The notes under the pieces were generated by a model. It had not been told where the DNA came from. It did not search any database and saw only the letters and a program-made list of their open reading frames with translations. Below are positions 43,730-53,098 of a stretch of 64,000 bases of DNA, piece by piece. The stretch covers positions 1,182,022 to 1,246,021 of the forward strand of contig OY282367.1 of NCBI GenBank assembly GCA_958295755.1, in the 5' to 3' direction. Position numbers and translations under genes: made by a program. The stretch's first letter is position 1. The number at the start of each line of letters is the position of its first letter. This DNA comes from an uncultured Acidimicrobiales bacterium. GTDB taxonomy: Bacteria; Actinomycetota; Acidimicrobiia; Acidimicrobiales; Hopanoidiivorantaceae.

Positions 43730-44500
43730 TCATATGAGCAGAGCGACAACCGTCACGGCATTGAATCCGACATGCGTCCAAATCGCAGCCCCGAGGCGGC
43801 CTGTTTTGTAATATATTAGACCTGCTACGATGCCAAAAAGCAACAACCCTGGATATTGAAGCACCTGCCCCACATGAAATACCATAAACACCAGAGAAGT
43901 CACAGCGATCATTATCACCGGTGAGCATCGGTCTTTGAGAGTGGCGAAAAGCACGCCTCTGAAGAAAATCTCCTCCACCAAGGGGGCTCCAATCAGCACT
44001 ATTGCTATGAGCAACACAATGCCTAGAGGGTTATTGGCTCTGTCGCCCAGGGCGCGAGCCGGAGCCGACAAGCTGTAAGAGTCAATCAAGGGCGAAAGTG
44101 CCAAATACAAAAGTGGCAGAGCCACAATCTGCGTCCCTGCTCCCGCCGCCAATCCAATAGGAATGTCGCGCACTTTCTGCGTGAGGGCAGTAGCGCCGGC
44201 AAAACTCATATTGTGTTGGCGAGCCATCACCCACGGAAAAATTAATAGCCCCATCCACAACGGCAGCTGCAAGATGAGCGTCTCAGACAGCGAGAGACCG
44301 GGAGCATTCGGCGTGGCACCAAGCTCTAACTGCGCCGCAACCCGCCCCAAATAAGCACCATCTCCTGTTGGGGCACCAGCACGGCTACCGATCAACGAAA
44401 TAGCCACAGCCCCAGCGATAAGCACAGCAGCCAGGGCAATCACCATAGCCATAACCGCTTCCCACACATTCCACGCGGGCTTGACTATAGATTGCTCCAC
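43730..44500 (-). CDS. CPBP-family intramembrane metalloprotease
   Basis: 256 residues with about eight hydrophobic segments. The three CPBP (Abi) motifs are present: LVEEIFFRGVLF (EExxxR), FMVFHVGQ (FxxxH) and THVGFNAVTV (HxxxN/F), giving the glutamate and histidines of the membrane active site. Such proteases process membrane proteins or bacteriocin-related substrates; the substrate here is unknown. It ends 22 bp before the 1010-residue membrane gene on the same strand and is divergent from ftsH. Confidence 0.88.
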   Translation of the reverse strand: MEQSIVKPAWNVWEAVMAMVIALAAVLIAGAVAISLIGSRAGAPTGDGAYLGRVAAQLELGATPNAPGLSLSETLILQLPLWMGLLIFPWVMARQHNMSFAGATALTQKVRDIPIGLAAGAGTQIVALPLLYLALSPLIDSYSLSAPARALGDRANNPLGIVLLIAIVLIGAPLVEEIFFRGVLFATLKDRCSPVIMIAVTSLVFMVFHVGQVLQYPGLLLFGIVAGLIYYKTGRLGAAIWTHVGFNAVTVVALLI

Positions 44501-44580
44501 AGATTGAGTTTATCTTTGGGGTTGCTTGAACTAAATATTGACTAATGCCTTTTAATGCCAGTAACCAATAGAATTAGAAA

Positions 44581-46614
44581 ATGGCTCTTCGCCGTTTCAT
44601 CTCTAAGTCCGAATCTTCTACAGAGTCGCCTCCTCAGGAGTCCCAAGATAATAAGTCTGAGAATAGCTTGCCAGAGGGCAACTCCCCAGAAGGCAACTCC
44701 CCAGAAGGCAACTCCCCAGAGGGTACCTCGCCAGATGGCAGCTCCCCAGAGGGCCGCCAACGACCTGCCACGCCCAGCTGGATACGCTGGCTGGCTTGGA
44801 TTTTTATCTTAGGAATACTCGGGTATTTCATCTCCTCCTCTATCAACTCCGGCAGCAACAGCCGGGAGTTATCCTTTGATGAGTTTTTGACGCTGGCCGA
44901 AGAAGAGCGAATCCAAAGCGTAGACATCAACAACAATAACGGCAAAATCCGAGGCACACTCATCACTGACGAAAACCCCAATGGCGAGAACTTCCAGACA
45001 ACAGGTCCCTTAGAACTCTCTGTAGAAGACCGCGCCATCATCGGCAATATCGACCAAGTGGAGTTCTCAACTCCCACCTCTAGCTTCTGGAATACATGGG
45101 CACCTATTTTGCTACCTGTGGGCCTGCTCATCTTGTTTTTCTGGTGGTTGACCCGTCGCTCTCAGGGGCAGATGCGCGGCATCATGTCTATCGGCAGGTC
45201 TAAAGCCAAGACTTACTCCACCGAACGCCCCGGCACTACCTTTGACGACATCGCAGGCTACGAAGGCGTGAAGAAAGATGTCACAGAAATTGTAGATTTC
45301 CTGAAAGAACCAGCCAGATTCGTAAAAGTCGGAGCGAAGGTGCCCAAAGGCGTGCTACTGGTCGGCCCGCCCGGCACCGGCAAGACCCTGATCGCCAGAG
45401 CCGTGGCAGGCGAGGCAGGTGTGCCGTTTCTTTCGGTTACAGGGTCAGACTTCATGGAAATGTTCGTAGGCGTAGGAGCTAGCCGAGTGCGCGACCTCTT
45501 CCAGTCGGCCCGCAAAATGGGCAAAGCTATCATATTCGTAGACGAAATCGACTCCATCGGACGCAAACGAGGCGCAGGGCTAGGCGGCGGACACGACGAA
45601 CGCGAGCAAACGCTCAACCAGATGCTCTCAGAGATGGACGGCTTTGAAACCACCGAAGGCATCGTGGTGATAGCCGCCACCAACCGCCCCGATATTTTAG
45701 ACCCTGCTTTGTTGCGCCCCGGCCGTTTCGACCGCCAAGTGGTTGTGCCGCTACCTGAACTTGTCGACAGAGTGAAAATTCTGGAAGTGCATGCCAAAAA
45801 CAAAGAACTGGCAGAAGATGTCGACTTGGAGGTACTGTCTCGCGGCACCCCAGGCATGAGCGGTGCCGATCTCGCCAACCTCATCAACGAAGCCGCTCTC
45901 CATGCTGTGCGGGCCGACAAAGAAGAGATCTCAATGGAGCACTTTGAGCAGGCTCGCGACAGAGTCATCATGGGGCAAAAGCACGAAACTATGATGCTCT
46001 CTGACCAAGAGAAAGAGACCATTGCCTATCACGAAGCAGGCCACGCCGTCTGTGCGGCTACGATGCCCACCGCCGATCCTCTCCACAAAGTCACGATCAT
46101 CCCTAGCGGCATGGCCCTTGGTGTTACCATGCAGCTACCCGACGAAGAACGCCACATCTACCGGCAGGACTATATAGAAGACTCTCTGGTGGTGCGTATG
46201 GGAGGGCGGGTAGCAGAAAAGCTGGTCTTCAATGTCATCTCTACAGGAGCCAACAACGACCTCGTAGGTTCTACCGAGCTGGCCCGTAAAATGGTGCGAG
46301 AGTGGGGTATGAGCCAAGAAGTCGGGCCGATGGCGTGGGGTTCGCAAAGTGAGGTGTTTTTAGGCGACGACATCGTAAGCACCCGCGAATACAGCGATGA
46401 CACAGCCAGAGTCATAGATGAGGAAGTTGAAAAAATCCTCCGCAAGCAGGAAGCACGTTGCAGAGAAACTCTAACAACCCATCGCAATGCCTTGGACTTG
46501 GTAGCAAAAGCCCTCCTTGAACACGAAACCATCGCAGGCGATGAAGTGCTGCGCCTCATTGAGGTAAGCAAAAACGGCAGTGCACCAGCTGCAGTTGCCG
46601 CAAAAAGCTCCTGA
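44581..46614 (+). CDS. ftsH: ATP-dependent zinc metalloprotease FtsH
   Basis: 677-residue membrane-bound AAA+ protease that degrades misfolded membrane and short-lived regulatory proteins. The N-terminal cytoplasmic tail holds SPEG repeats. Two transmembrane segments follow ([18 protein letters not shown] and [15 protein letters not shown]) around a periplasmic loop. AAA domain: Walker A GPPGTGKT (262-269), Walker B IIFVDEID, arginine-finger region [19 protein letters not shown]. Zinc site HEAGH (484-488). Length is normal apart from the tail. Confidence 0.98.
   Translation: MALRRFISKSESSTESPPQESQDNKSENSLPEGNSPEGNSPEGNSPEGTSPDGSSPEGRQRPATPSWIRWLAWIFILGILGYFISSSINSGSNSRELSFDEFLTLAEEERIQSVDINNNNGKIRGTLITDENPNGENFQTTGPLELSVEDRAIIGNIDQVEFSTPTSSFWNTWAPILLPVGLLILFFWWLTRRSQGQMRGIMSIGRSKAKTYSTERPGTTFDDIAGYEGVKKDVTEIVDFLKEPARFVKVGAKVPKGVLLVGPPGTGKTLIARAVAGEAGVPFLSVTGSDFMEMFVGVGASRVRDLFQSARKMGKAIIFVDEIDSIGRKRGAGLGGGHDEREQTLNQMLSEMDGFETTEGIVVIAATNRPDILDPALLRPGRFDRQVVVPLPELVDRVKILEVHAKNKELAEDVDLEVLSRGTPGMSGADLANLINEAALHAVRADKEEISMEHFEQARDRVIMGQKHETMMLSDQEKETIAYHEAGHAVCAATMPTADPLHKVTIIPSGMALGVTMQLPDEERHIYRQDYIEDSLVVRMGGRVAEKLVFNVISTGANNDLVGSTELARKMVREWGMSQEVGPMAWGSQSEVFLGDDIVSTREYSDDTARVIDEEVEKILRKQEARCRETLTTHRNALDLVAKALLEHETIAGDEVLRLIEVSKNGSAPAAVAAKSS
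44671..44760 (+). repeat. 15-bp unit repeated six times in the ftsH 5' region
   Basis: Units such as CCAGAGGGCAACTCC (44671-44685), CCAGAAGGCAACTCC (44686-44700 and 44701-44715) and three diverged copies run to 44760, encoding repeats of [15 protein letters not shown]. The frame is kept because the unit is a multiple of three. It lies in the cytoplasmic tail before the first membrane segment. Confidence 0.92.
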
Positions 46615-47033
46615 CCTTAGAGCGTCTGCTGATTGTCGCCGCCGTAGTTGCGGTTGGGGCAGGTCTCTGGCTCTGTCTTCGCCAAAGAGGTACCCTCAAA
46701 CCTTTTGCTTTTGAGGCACCCACCTTGCTGGTGCGTTCCGACTTCCCTGAAGCCGACAAGCCCTGGCTACTAGTAGTATTTACTGCCGCAAAATGTCAAA
46801 ACTGCGATGCCGTGTGCGATGAGACGCAAAAGCTAGCTGCCACACAGCCCAGCCGTGTCTCACTAGTTCGAGTGGATTCCCCCAGCCAGAAAAAACTGCA
46901 TCACAACTACGGAATTGAAGCTGTTCCTCTCACTGTCGTAGCCGACATAAATGGCGAAGTGCGTGCCTGCCATCTAGGTTTGTTATCCCCTAATACACTT
47001 AGCGAACTAGCCGAGCTAGTGGCTAACGGTTGA
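46611..47033 (+). CDS. Membrane-anchored thioredoxin-like protein, probable CTG start
   Basis: The thioredoxin-fold part has VVFTAAKCQNCDAVCDE with a CxxC motif (CQNC) and GIEAVPLTVVADINGE with the cis-proline. The first ordinary start, TTG 46725, would cut off an in-frame stretch that reads ERLLIVAAVVAVGAGLWL then RQRGTLKPFAFEAPT, a convincing N-terminal membrane anchor. No ATG, GTG or TTG precedes that stretch; CTG at 46611 overlaps the ftsH stop as CTGA, giving 140 residues. Coupled re-initiation from ftsH is plausible. The 3' end overlaps the convergent DUF5719 gene by 11 bp. Redox partner unknown. Confidence 0.7.
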   Translation: MTLERLLIVAAVVAVGAGLWLCLRQRGTLKPFAFEAPTLLVRSDFPEADKPWLLVVFTAAKCQNCDAVCDETQKLAATQPSRVSLVRVDSPSQKKLHHNYGIEAVPLTVVADINGEVRACHLGLLSPNTLSELAELVANG

Positions 47034-48687
47034 ACACCTCAGGTACTGCTCTGAAAGCTGGATTTGGATAGCCGGGGCTAACCACCACGGGAGTGGATGC
47101 TTGCAACTCAAATGCCCCTTGCCCTGCCAGCCCGAATCTAGGCACCTCCACCACAATCCGTCTTCTTGGTGCCAGCTCAAAGAGTTCGCCGTTTATCTGA
47201 ATTCTGCTAATAGTGGCCGAAGACGGGTTCGCCACAGCCACTGAAAGCACTTGATCTCCTGGGCAGTTCAAACCGGTGCACACAACCGCTCCGAATACGG
47301 CATGGACAGTGGCTGCTTCAGTGATACCCAGTTCGACTAGGGCTGCGGTGCGACGCTGTATAGGCACGTTTCCAAGTTCGTCCAAGACGCTACCATCTTC
47401 GTCGGACACTCCGTCGCCTGTCCCAGCCTCACCATTGTCAGTCCCAACCTCTGGCTGAATCAATGCTCCGCCGCCGCGTAGCTGTTCAGCTACTACTCCC
47501 ACTTCGGTCAAAGTTCGCACCACAGCCCAATGTCTGGAATTTAAACTCACCTCTACTGGTGGAGTCTCTGGCGCGGTGGAAAGTCGGAAAGGCAAGTCTG
47601 TCTCAGTGGCAGTGCTCTCAGTAGAGCTGTCAGCAGAGTTGTCGGTAGAACTTGCGTTCACCGTCACAACAGCCTGTTGACCTGCTGGCACCAGAAGTTC
47701 CAGTGGTGGCGCAGTTCCGAAATCCAAGCGGAAATCTATCTCCACACGAGCTTCTTCGCTACCAGGGTTGTAGATCAAATATGCCGTAGGTTCGTCGCTG
47801 CTAGAACCGAATGGAAACAGCCACTGCTTCGAAACCGCAGGCGCGCCAGCCCCCATGCTGACACCTTGGAGACCTTGAGTCCCGTCAAATATCTGCAGCT
47901 TGGCGGCTACTATCTGCCCTGTTCGCGTTTGAACGGTTGTGGCAAGTTGTGGCCAACGAGTAGCTTCCACACCCACATCCAGATACAGCGCGCTACGGGC
48001 AGCCACTATCAAACCTTCGTATCGTGTGGGTGTTCGTCTGCCGTTGTCGGTAGCGAAGAATACATCTGCCACTGCTGCTTCAGGGAAGGGATTAAAGAGA
48101 CCCAGCATGAACCGGGCATCTGCCGTGGTGGTGCCCGCCGCAAAATACCACGAAGCAGATACATCTTCAGCGCACGGCAACAGCTCGCTCGAATTCATAG
48201 CTTGTACCACAGTCGGCCCAGGTCGATCTAGCTCTACCAACACCGAAAAATACAGCTCCGACCCGCCGGGTGGAATCAGCTCAGCAGGTACCGCTATCTC
48301 CAAGCTGGTTTGAGGTTCTACCACTACACGTTGAACACTGCCTTGGTTCGCATAAGTCCGCCACGCTTCAGAGCCTTCTCTGAAAGAACTTGGAAAGTAG
48401 CTCACCCACATACCAGCAGATTCTGTGCTGGGATTGACCACAATAGTTGAAGATGATACATCCTGAGAAATGAGACCGACAGGGCAATACCAAGTCACGA
48501 TCTCTCCGGGGGCGGCCAGGATTGACTCTTCGGTATCGGCCCTGTCGTCGGCCCTGTCGTCACCCCTGTTATCGGCAATATCAATTACTCCCAAAAGTGC
48601 CAGCAACACACCGATGACGCTCAGCACTGGCCAGCGTCGCACGCCGCCGCGTCGCACGGTGCCCAGCCTCATGGTGCCCTGCCTCAT
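47023..48687 (-). CDS. DUF5719-like envelope protein
   Basis: 554 residues. An N-terminal anchor (WPVLSVIGVLLALLGVIDIA, residues 19-38) is followed by an exported, beta-rich, Thr/Ser/Val-rich region with Asp-rich linkers (for example DGEAGTGDGVSDEDG-type). Such DUF5719 proteins are regularly encoded after the giant membrane glycosyltransferase in actinobacteria, as here, where the start overlaps that gene's stop by 4 bp. The role is unknown, probably in envelope polysaccharide assembly. The first two 15-bp units are duplicated and each carries an ATG. Confidence 0.7.
   Translation of the reverse strand: MRQGTMRLGTVRRGGVRRWPVLSVIGVLLALLGVIDIADNRGDDRADDRADTEESILAAPGEIVTWYCPVGLISQDVSSSTIVVNPSTESAGMWVSYFPSSFREGSEAWRTYANQGSVQRVVVEPQTSLEIAVPAELIPPGGSELYFSVLVELDRPGPTVVQAMNSSELLPCAEDVSASWYFAAGTTTADARFMLGLFNPFPEAAVADVFFATDNGRRTPTRYEGLIVAARSALYLDVGVEATRWPQLATTVQTRTGQIVAAKLQIFDGTQGLQGVSMGAGAPAVSKQWLFPFGSSSDEPTAYLIYNPGSEEARVEIDFRLDFGTAPPLELLVPAGQQAVVTVNASSTDNSADSSTESTATETDLPFRLSTAPETPPVEVSLNSRHWAVVRTLTEVGVVAEQLRGGGALIQPEVGTDNGEAGTGDGVSDEDGSVLDELGNVPIQRRTAALVELGITEAATVHAVFGAVVCTGLNCPGDQVLSVAVANPSSATISRIQINGELFELAPRRRIVVEVPRFGLAGQGAFELQASTPVVVSPGYPNPAFRAVPEVFNR
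48658..48687 (-). repeat. 15-bp duplication carrying the DUF5719 start codon
   Basis: On the minus strand ATGAGGCAGGGCACC (48687-48673) is followed by ATGAGGCTGGGCACC (48672-48658). Both ATG codons are in frame, so there are two possible starts 5 codons apart. Confidence 0.88.
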
Positions 48688-51600
48688 AGAACTTCCCCCT
48701 GCAATGTCTTACGACTACCTCGCCGCGCTATCACCAAGAACGCCAGAGCCAAAATCCACACCACCAGCTGAAGCACAGTTGCGGCCCTGTAGCCGCCTGA
48801 TGTGGAATGCGAAGCTGTAACAACCCCGCCGGGGCCGTCAGCCGTTTCAAATACTTGTGCCCAACCGAAAGCCTGTGAGCGGTCTGCCTTCCCACTGTCG
48901 GTCCCACTGTCGGTATTTACTCGCCAACTGCTAGAACCGCTGGCTACATATACATCAGTGCCAGGGGCGATACTACCCGTAGCACTTCTGGCACTCACAT
49001 CACAGCCCAAAACCTCCGCAACTTCGCAGACTCCAGCCGTTGCTACTTCAGGCAATGGCGTAGAAACTATGTCGTTGAACTCCTCTGTGTTATCTAACCA
49101 GCCACCGGCTACGCCGAGCACTAGCGGTGCTGCTGCGAGGTTTTCATACACGACTATGCCTTCGCGCAGATCCACTCGTCGCATGTCTAGCTGTTCGTTC
49201 AGAACTGTCTCAACCCAAGCTGGCACTGAGCGCGTCAAAGTCGGATCGGGTGGCGGTGTCAAGCTCTCAGCTACTACCACATAGCGAATACCCATCTGCG
49301 AAAGAAGCCGGCCCATGCGGTTGGACGAGCCAGCGCGAGCGTAAGCTATGGCATCTTTCAAGGGTTTGTCTATGGGGTTGGGATTCCAGAGATCACTGGC
49401 TTGCGCGCTTACTCCCATTCCCACGGCATAGCCAAGGTCATCGGTCAGCTCGCGGCCAACTCCCGGCAGTACATCAGGGTGCCCCAGCCACAGCACTCTG
49501 TAGTTGTCGTCGCTGAGGGCGGCCAGAGGAGTGGCATAGTCACCTTTTGCTGTGTTCCAACGGCCTCCTAGAGAAGTAGCCAACACAGGCACCACCAAGA
49601 TGATCAAAGCAGCAGCCCCAGCAAACGGCACTAGTTGCCGCCAGCCGAAACGGAAGCTGGGCAAATCGGATTCTAAAGCTGCCATCCCCATAGCTGCTGC
49701 GATGGCAAACCCAATACCAGCGGGCACCAGCAGCATCTCAGTATCGGGCAAGCTCAGCCAATCCCGCTCGCCTAGCCAAGCCATCGACACCGAAACGCAC
49801 ACCAGAGACCAGCCTCGAATCACCCACACGAAGCGAGTGTCTCGCACCACCAGCAATGGCAATGCGGTCGCCAAAAGCAGCCCCCAACCCAGCCAGCCTT
49901 CATCTATCGGGCCTGTGGCGAAACGAATGAGCTGCCAGACAGTGTAGGGCGAAGCCGACCCTGTGTCCATGTCTGTCCCCACCAGAGCCGACCACCGGAA
50001 GTAACCACTCGCAAACGGCATAGACAGCACCAACCCAGCCACAGCACCAGCCGCTCCGATGCCAGCCAACCGCCCCACTTTCGCCCCCACTAGGAGTGTC
50101 CCAATAACCAAAGCAGCCACACATCCAAGCACCAGCACTATCGCAAATGGCACAAACGCCGCAGCCACGGCCGTCAAAAGCCCTAGGGCTATCACCCTGC
50201 GCCAGACCCCCAGCTTGTCGCTTGGCAGTTGCACAGCGACTAGCGAGATAATCCACGGCAGAAGCCCGTAGAGCACGAGCGCGCTCCATGCCCCTTTAGA
50301 CACAGCATTGTATGGCAGAGGCAGTGCGAGATACACGGTCGCCCCTACCCAGCCGACCCTGCGCGAGCCTAGGCTGTGCAGCAATCTCACAATTCCAAAA
50401 GCCCCGAGCGGGATCATTCCCAAGATCATCAAAGTGCGCGCCAGCCCCATCTGACCGAACAGCACAGACGAGAAAAACCCCAGCACGCCCAAGGCGATAG
50501 AACTGAAGCCATCGCTTCCCAGCCCGCCAGTCTGAAGCGAAGAGAACCACTGCGAGAACAGCTCACTTGCCCTCGAAGGAAGACTCACGAACTCACCTAT
50601 TTGAGGTATGCCGCGCGACAGCAAGTGTCGGCTACCGAAGCCGAAGACCGCTAATAATATCACCCACATCAGCACAGCCCGCCGTGCTGTCGCCCTGTTG
50701 CCCCAATCTCGCAGGCGGCTCACAGACTGTTTGATGCCTCCCTCGGCTGTGTGCGTGCGTATGAATAGCTTGAGTTCTTCAAAACTGCCGTCTTGTAGTT
50801 TGCGCATCTTTTCGTCAGAGACCATGCGGTAGGTGGCTATCTCTTTGCGTCTCTTCCAGATTTTCCACGGTCGTGCCAAACTCCAAGTCCAGGCACCGAC
50901 AATATTGAACATCAGCCGCGATCTGCCGAAAATCACAGCTACCAAAGATTCAACTAGGTGCACAGCCATTGCCACAGGCACCACGATGAGCGAAGCTACC
51001 GCACCAGTGCAAGTAAGCAACGAGAATATCTGATGGCGCATTCGCATTCGGTCTTCTGCAGCAGAGGCAGGCTGCGGGAGGATTTTAGCTACAGCCTGAA
51101 CAGCTACGGCCACTTGAGCTTGAGCTAGATGTGCCCGCCAGCAGATATCTAAGTCTTCGCCGTGCGAGACAATCTCTGTACTGAATTGACCCAATGCAAA
51201 GAAGAGGTCAGAGCGTATCAGCATGCAGACAGACGACACCCCGAAGACTTGCTCTATGTTGTCACTTTGACCCTGGTCGTATTCGTCGGGTGCAACCTTG
51301 GGAAGCCGTCCGCCAGTTCTGTCAACTCCGAAGCCCATATCAGCTAGTCGGTTGTTACGATCTACCAGCTTTGGACCCACTATGCCTGCGTTGATTTTCT
51401 CCAGCTCAGTCACCATCTGGCTCAAGGCATCTTCTTCTAGCACCACATCTTGGCGGCAAAACAAAAACAGCATCTTCTTGGCGGCATCGGGCGCGGTAGC
51501 GATAGCGGCATTGGCTGCTACTGCGAAACTGTCTGTGTTAGGCGAGACTGGGCAGATATGGGCTTCTGGCAAAAAGGTAGTTATGCGTCTTGAGAACTCG

Positions 51601-51953
51601 GCGATGTCTGCAGCAGTGTTTGCAGAAGTGTTTTTCCCAGTGCTGCCCCCAGTGCTGTCTGTTCCTGCATTGCCTTTAGGTACAGCGTCTCTGGGCACAG
51701 CCACCGCCACCGAGAGGTTGGGGTAGTCTTGAGCAGCCAGAGCGGCCAGCGTTTCGTCAATCTGGGCGGAGGTGTCGCTCACTACCAGCACCGCCTGCAC
51801 AGAAAAAGCTGGCGAGACTTTGGATGGTCGCCGCGAGACAGTTTTTTCGGCGGAAGTCTCAGCAGAGGGACCAGCAGAGGGCAGAGTCGTCTCTTCTTCT
51901 GGCGAAGCCAATGCCGCGTAAGTAGCCGTATCGCGAGTAGTCGTGTCGCTCAT
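48684..51953 (-). CDS. Giant membrane glycosyltransferase (GT2 domain plus polytopic membrane region)
   Basis: 1089 residues from ATG 51953 (MSDTTTRD). The open frame extends 30 codons further to 52043, but that part is not family-like. Residues about 50-330 form a GT2-type domain (VQAVLVVSDTSAQIDETLAALAAQDYPNLSV, quoted in part as ALAAQDYPNL; KMLFLFCRQDVVLEEDALSQM as the DXD-like loop; GEDLDICWRAHLA). A large region with ten or more membrane helices and an exported C-terminal domain follow. In related actinobacteria such fusions are tied to envelope glycan synthesis. It is divergent from cofD and coupled to DUF5719. Confidence 0.8.
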   Translation of the reverse strand: MSDTTTRDTATYAALASPEEETTLPSAGPSAETSAEKTVSRRPSKVSPAFSVQAVLVVSDTSAQIDETLAALAAQDYPNLSVAVAVPRDAVPKGNAGTDSTGGSTGKNTSANTAADIAEFSRRITTFLPEAHICPVSPNTDSFAVAANAAIATAPDAAKKMLFLFCRQDVVLEEDALSQMVTELEKINAGIVGPKLVDRNNRLADMGFGVDRTGGRLPKVAPDEYDQGQSDNIEQVFGVSSVCMLIRSDLFFALGQFSTEIVSHGEDLDICWRAHLAQAQVAVAVQAVAKILPQPASAAEDRMRMRHQIFSLLTCTGAVASLIVVPVAMAVHLVESLVAVIFGRSRLMFNIVGAWTWSLARPWKIWKRRKEIATYRMVSDEKMRKLQDGSFEELKLFIRTHTAEGGIKQSVSRLRDWGNRATARRAVLMWVILLAVFGFGSRHLLSRGIPQIGEFVSLPSRASELFSQWFSSLQTGGLGSDGFSSIALGVLGFFSSVLFGQMGLARTLMILGMIPLGAFGIVRLLHSLGSRRVGWVGATVYLALPLPYNAVSKGAWSALVLYGLLPWIISLVAVQLPSDKLGVWRRVIALGLLTAVAAAFVPFAIVLVLGCVAALVIGTLLVGAKVGRLAGIGAAGAVAGLVLSMPFASGYFRWSALVGTDMDTGSASPYTVWQLIRFATGPIDEGWLGWGLLLATALPLLVVRDTRFVWVIRGWSLVCVSVSMAWLGERDWLSLPDTEMLLVPAGIGFAIAAAMGMAALESDLPSFRFGWRQLVPFAGAAALIILVVPVLATSLGGRWNTAKGDYATPLAALSDDNYRVLWLGHPDVLPGVGRELTDDLGYAVGMGVSAQASDLWNPNPIDKPLKDAIAYARAGSSNRMGRLLSQMGIRYVVVAESLTPPPDPTLTRSVPAWVETVLNEQLDMRRVDLREGIVVYENLAAAPLVLGVAGGWLDNTEEFNDIVSTPLPEVATAGVCEVAEVLGCDVSARSATGSIAPGTDVYVASGSSSWRVNTDSGTDSGKADRSQAFGWAQVFETADGPGGVVTASHSTSGGYRAATVLQLVVWILALAFLVIARRGSRKTLQGEVL

Positions 51954-52129
51954 TCTGGCAAAATACTCTTCATGGTGGCCGACCTCCGTACCCACACTTA
52001 TCATTTCTATATCTACTATGAGCAGATGCCTTATTCGCGGCAATCCCTGCAGAGCGGCCTACTAGTAGCAAGTGTCGTAGCAATCAATTTAGCCGACGAG
52101 TCAGCGGACACGACCTCGGGATAGGCAAT

Positions 52130-53098
52130 ATGATTACGGTGCTCTGTGGCGGCGTGGGCGCAGCAAAATTCCTCAAAGGATTATTGATGGTTAGCAATCC
52201 TGACGATGTTACCGCCATCGTCAACACAGGCGACGATGCCATAATGCACGGCCTACATGTAAGCCCCGACCTAGACACCATTATCTATACCCTCTCAGGT
52301 GAGATAAACCCTGAAACAGGGTGGGGTCGCCACAGCGAAACATGGCAAGCAATGACAACCCTGCGCCAACTAGAACGAGAGCCCGGCGATCTAGCCTGGT
52401 TCAACCTGGGCGACAAAGACATAGGTACGCATCTATACCGCACCGCCCGTCTTCGCCAAGGGGCAACGCTTAGTGAGGTTGCAGCTGAGATAGCTAAAGG
52501 TTACGGAGTGGAGATAACGATACTGCCGATGTCTGACAACAAAGTGGCAACCATGATGAAGCTAGCTGCGGGGCTAGCTGGTGGAGCAAGCGAAGAGATC
52601 AGCTTTCAAGAATATTTTGTGAAGCTTCGCCACGATGTTGAGATAGCAAGCGTGCGCTTTGACGGTGCAGAGACTGCTCTGGCTGCCCCAGGTGTTGCCG
52701 AAGCGATTGCCGAAGCTGAAGTTTTGGTGCTAGCTCCTTCAAATCCTGTGGTCTCTTTAGGTCCGCCTCTAGCTATCGACGGTATCCGCTCTGCTGTGGT
52801 TGAGCGCGTCGCCAATGGCAAGCCAACAACTGCGATATCTCCTCTCATCGGCGGACAGGCCCTGAAAGGCCCAGCCGACAGACTGCTAGTAGAGATGGGC
52901 CAAGAAGCCTCCTCTGCCGGAGTCGCCCGCTGGTATGAGGGATTGATAGATACGCTCGTAATCGACGAAGCCGATGCGGGCGATAAAGCATTGGTAGAAG
53001 CCTGCGATATTGCCTGTGTCGTAACTCAAACAGTGATGGATACTCCCGAGATAGCTGGTAGTCTTGCCCAAACCATACTTGATCTAGCGAACCGATGA
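52130..53098 (+). CDS. cofD: 2-phospho-L-lactate (or PEP) transferase of F420 synthesis
   Basis: 322 residues (CofD/FbiA). It joins the deazaflavin Fo to the phospholactate or phosphoenolpyruvate-derived group in coenzyme F420 synthesis. Family motifs: MITVLCGGVGAAKFLKGL (1-18), VNTGDDAIMHGLHVSPDLDT quoted here in 20 residues, GWGRHSETW, NLGDKDIGTH and APSNPVVSLGPPLAI. It overlaps cofE by 4 bp, forming the usual fbiA-fbiB order. In mycobacteria it is called fbiA. Confidence 0.96.
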   Translation: MITVLCGGVGAAKFLKGLLMVSNPDDVTAIVNTGDDAIMHGLHVSPDLDTIIYTLSGEINPETGWGRHSETWQAMTTLRQLEREPGDLAWFNLGDKDIGTHLYRTARLRQGATLSEVAAEIAKGYGVEITILPMSDNKVATMMKLAAGLAGGASEEISFQEYFVKLRHDVEIASVRFDGAETALAAPGVAEAIAEAEVLVLAPSNPVVSLGPPLAIDGIRSAVVERVANGKPTTAISPLIGGQALKGPADRLLVEMGQEASSAGVARWYEGLIDTLVIDEADAGDKALVEACDIACVVTQTVMDTPEIAGSLAQTILDLANR

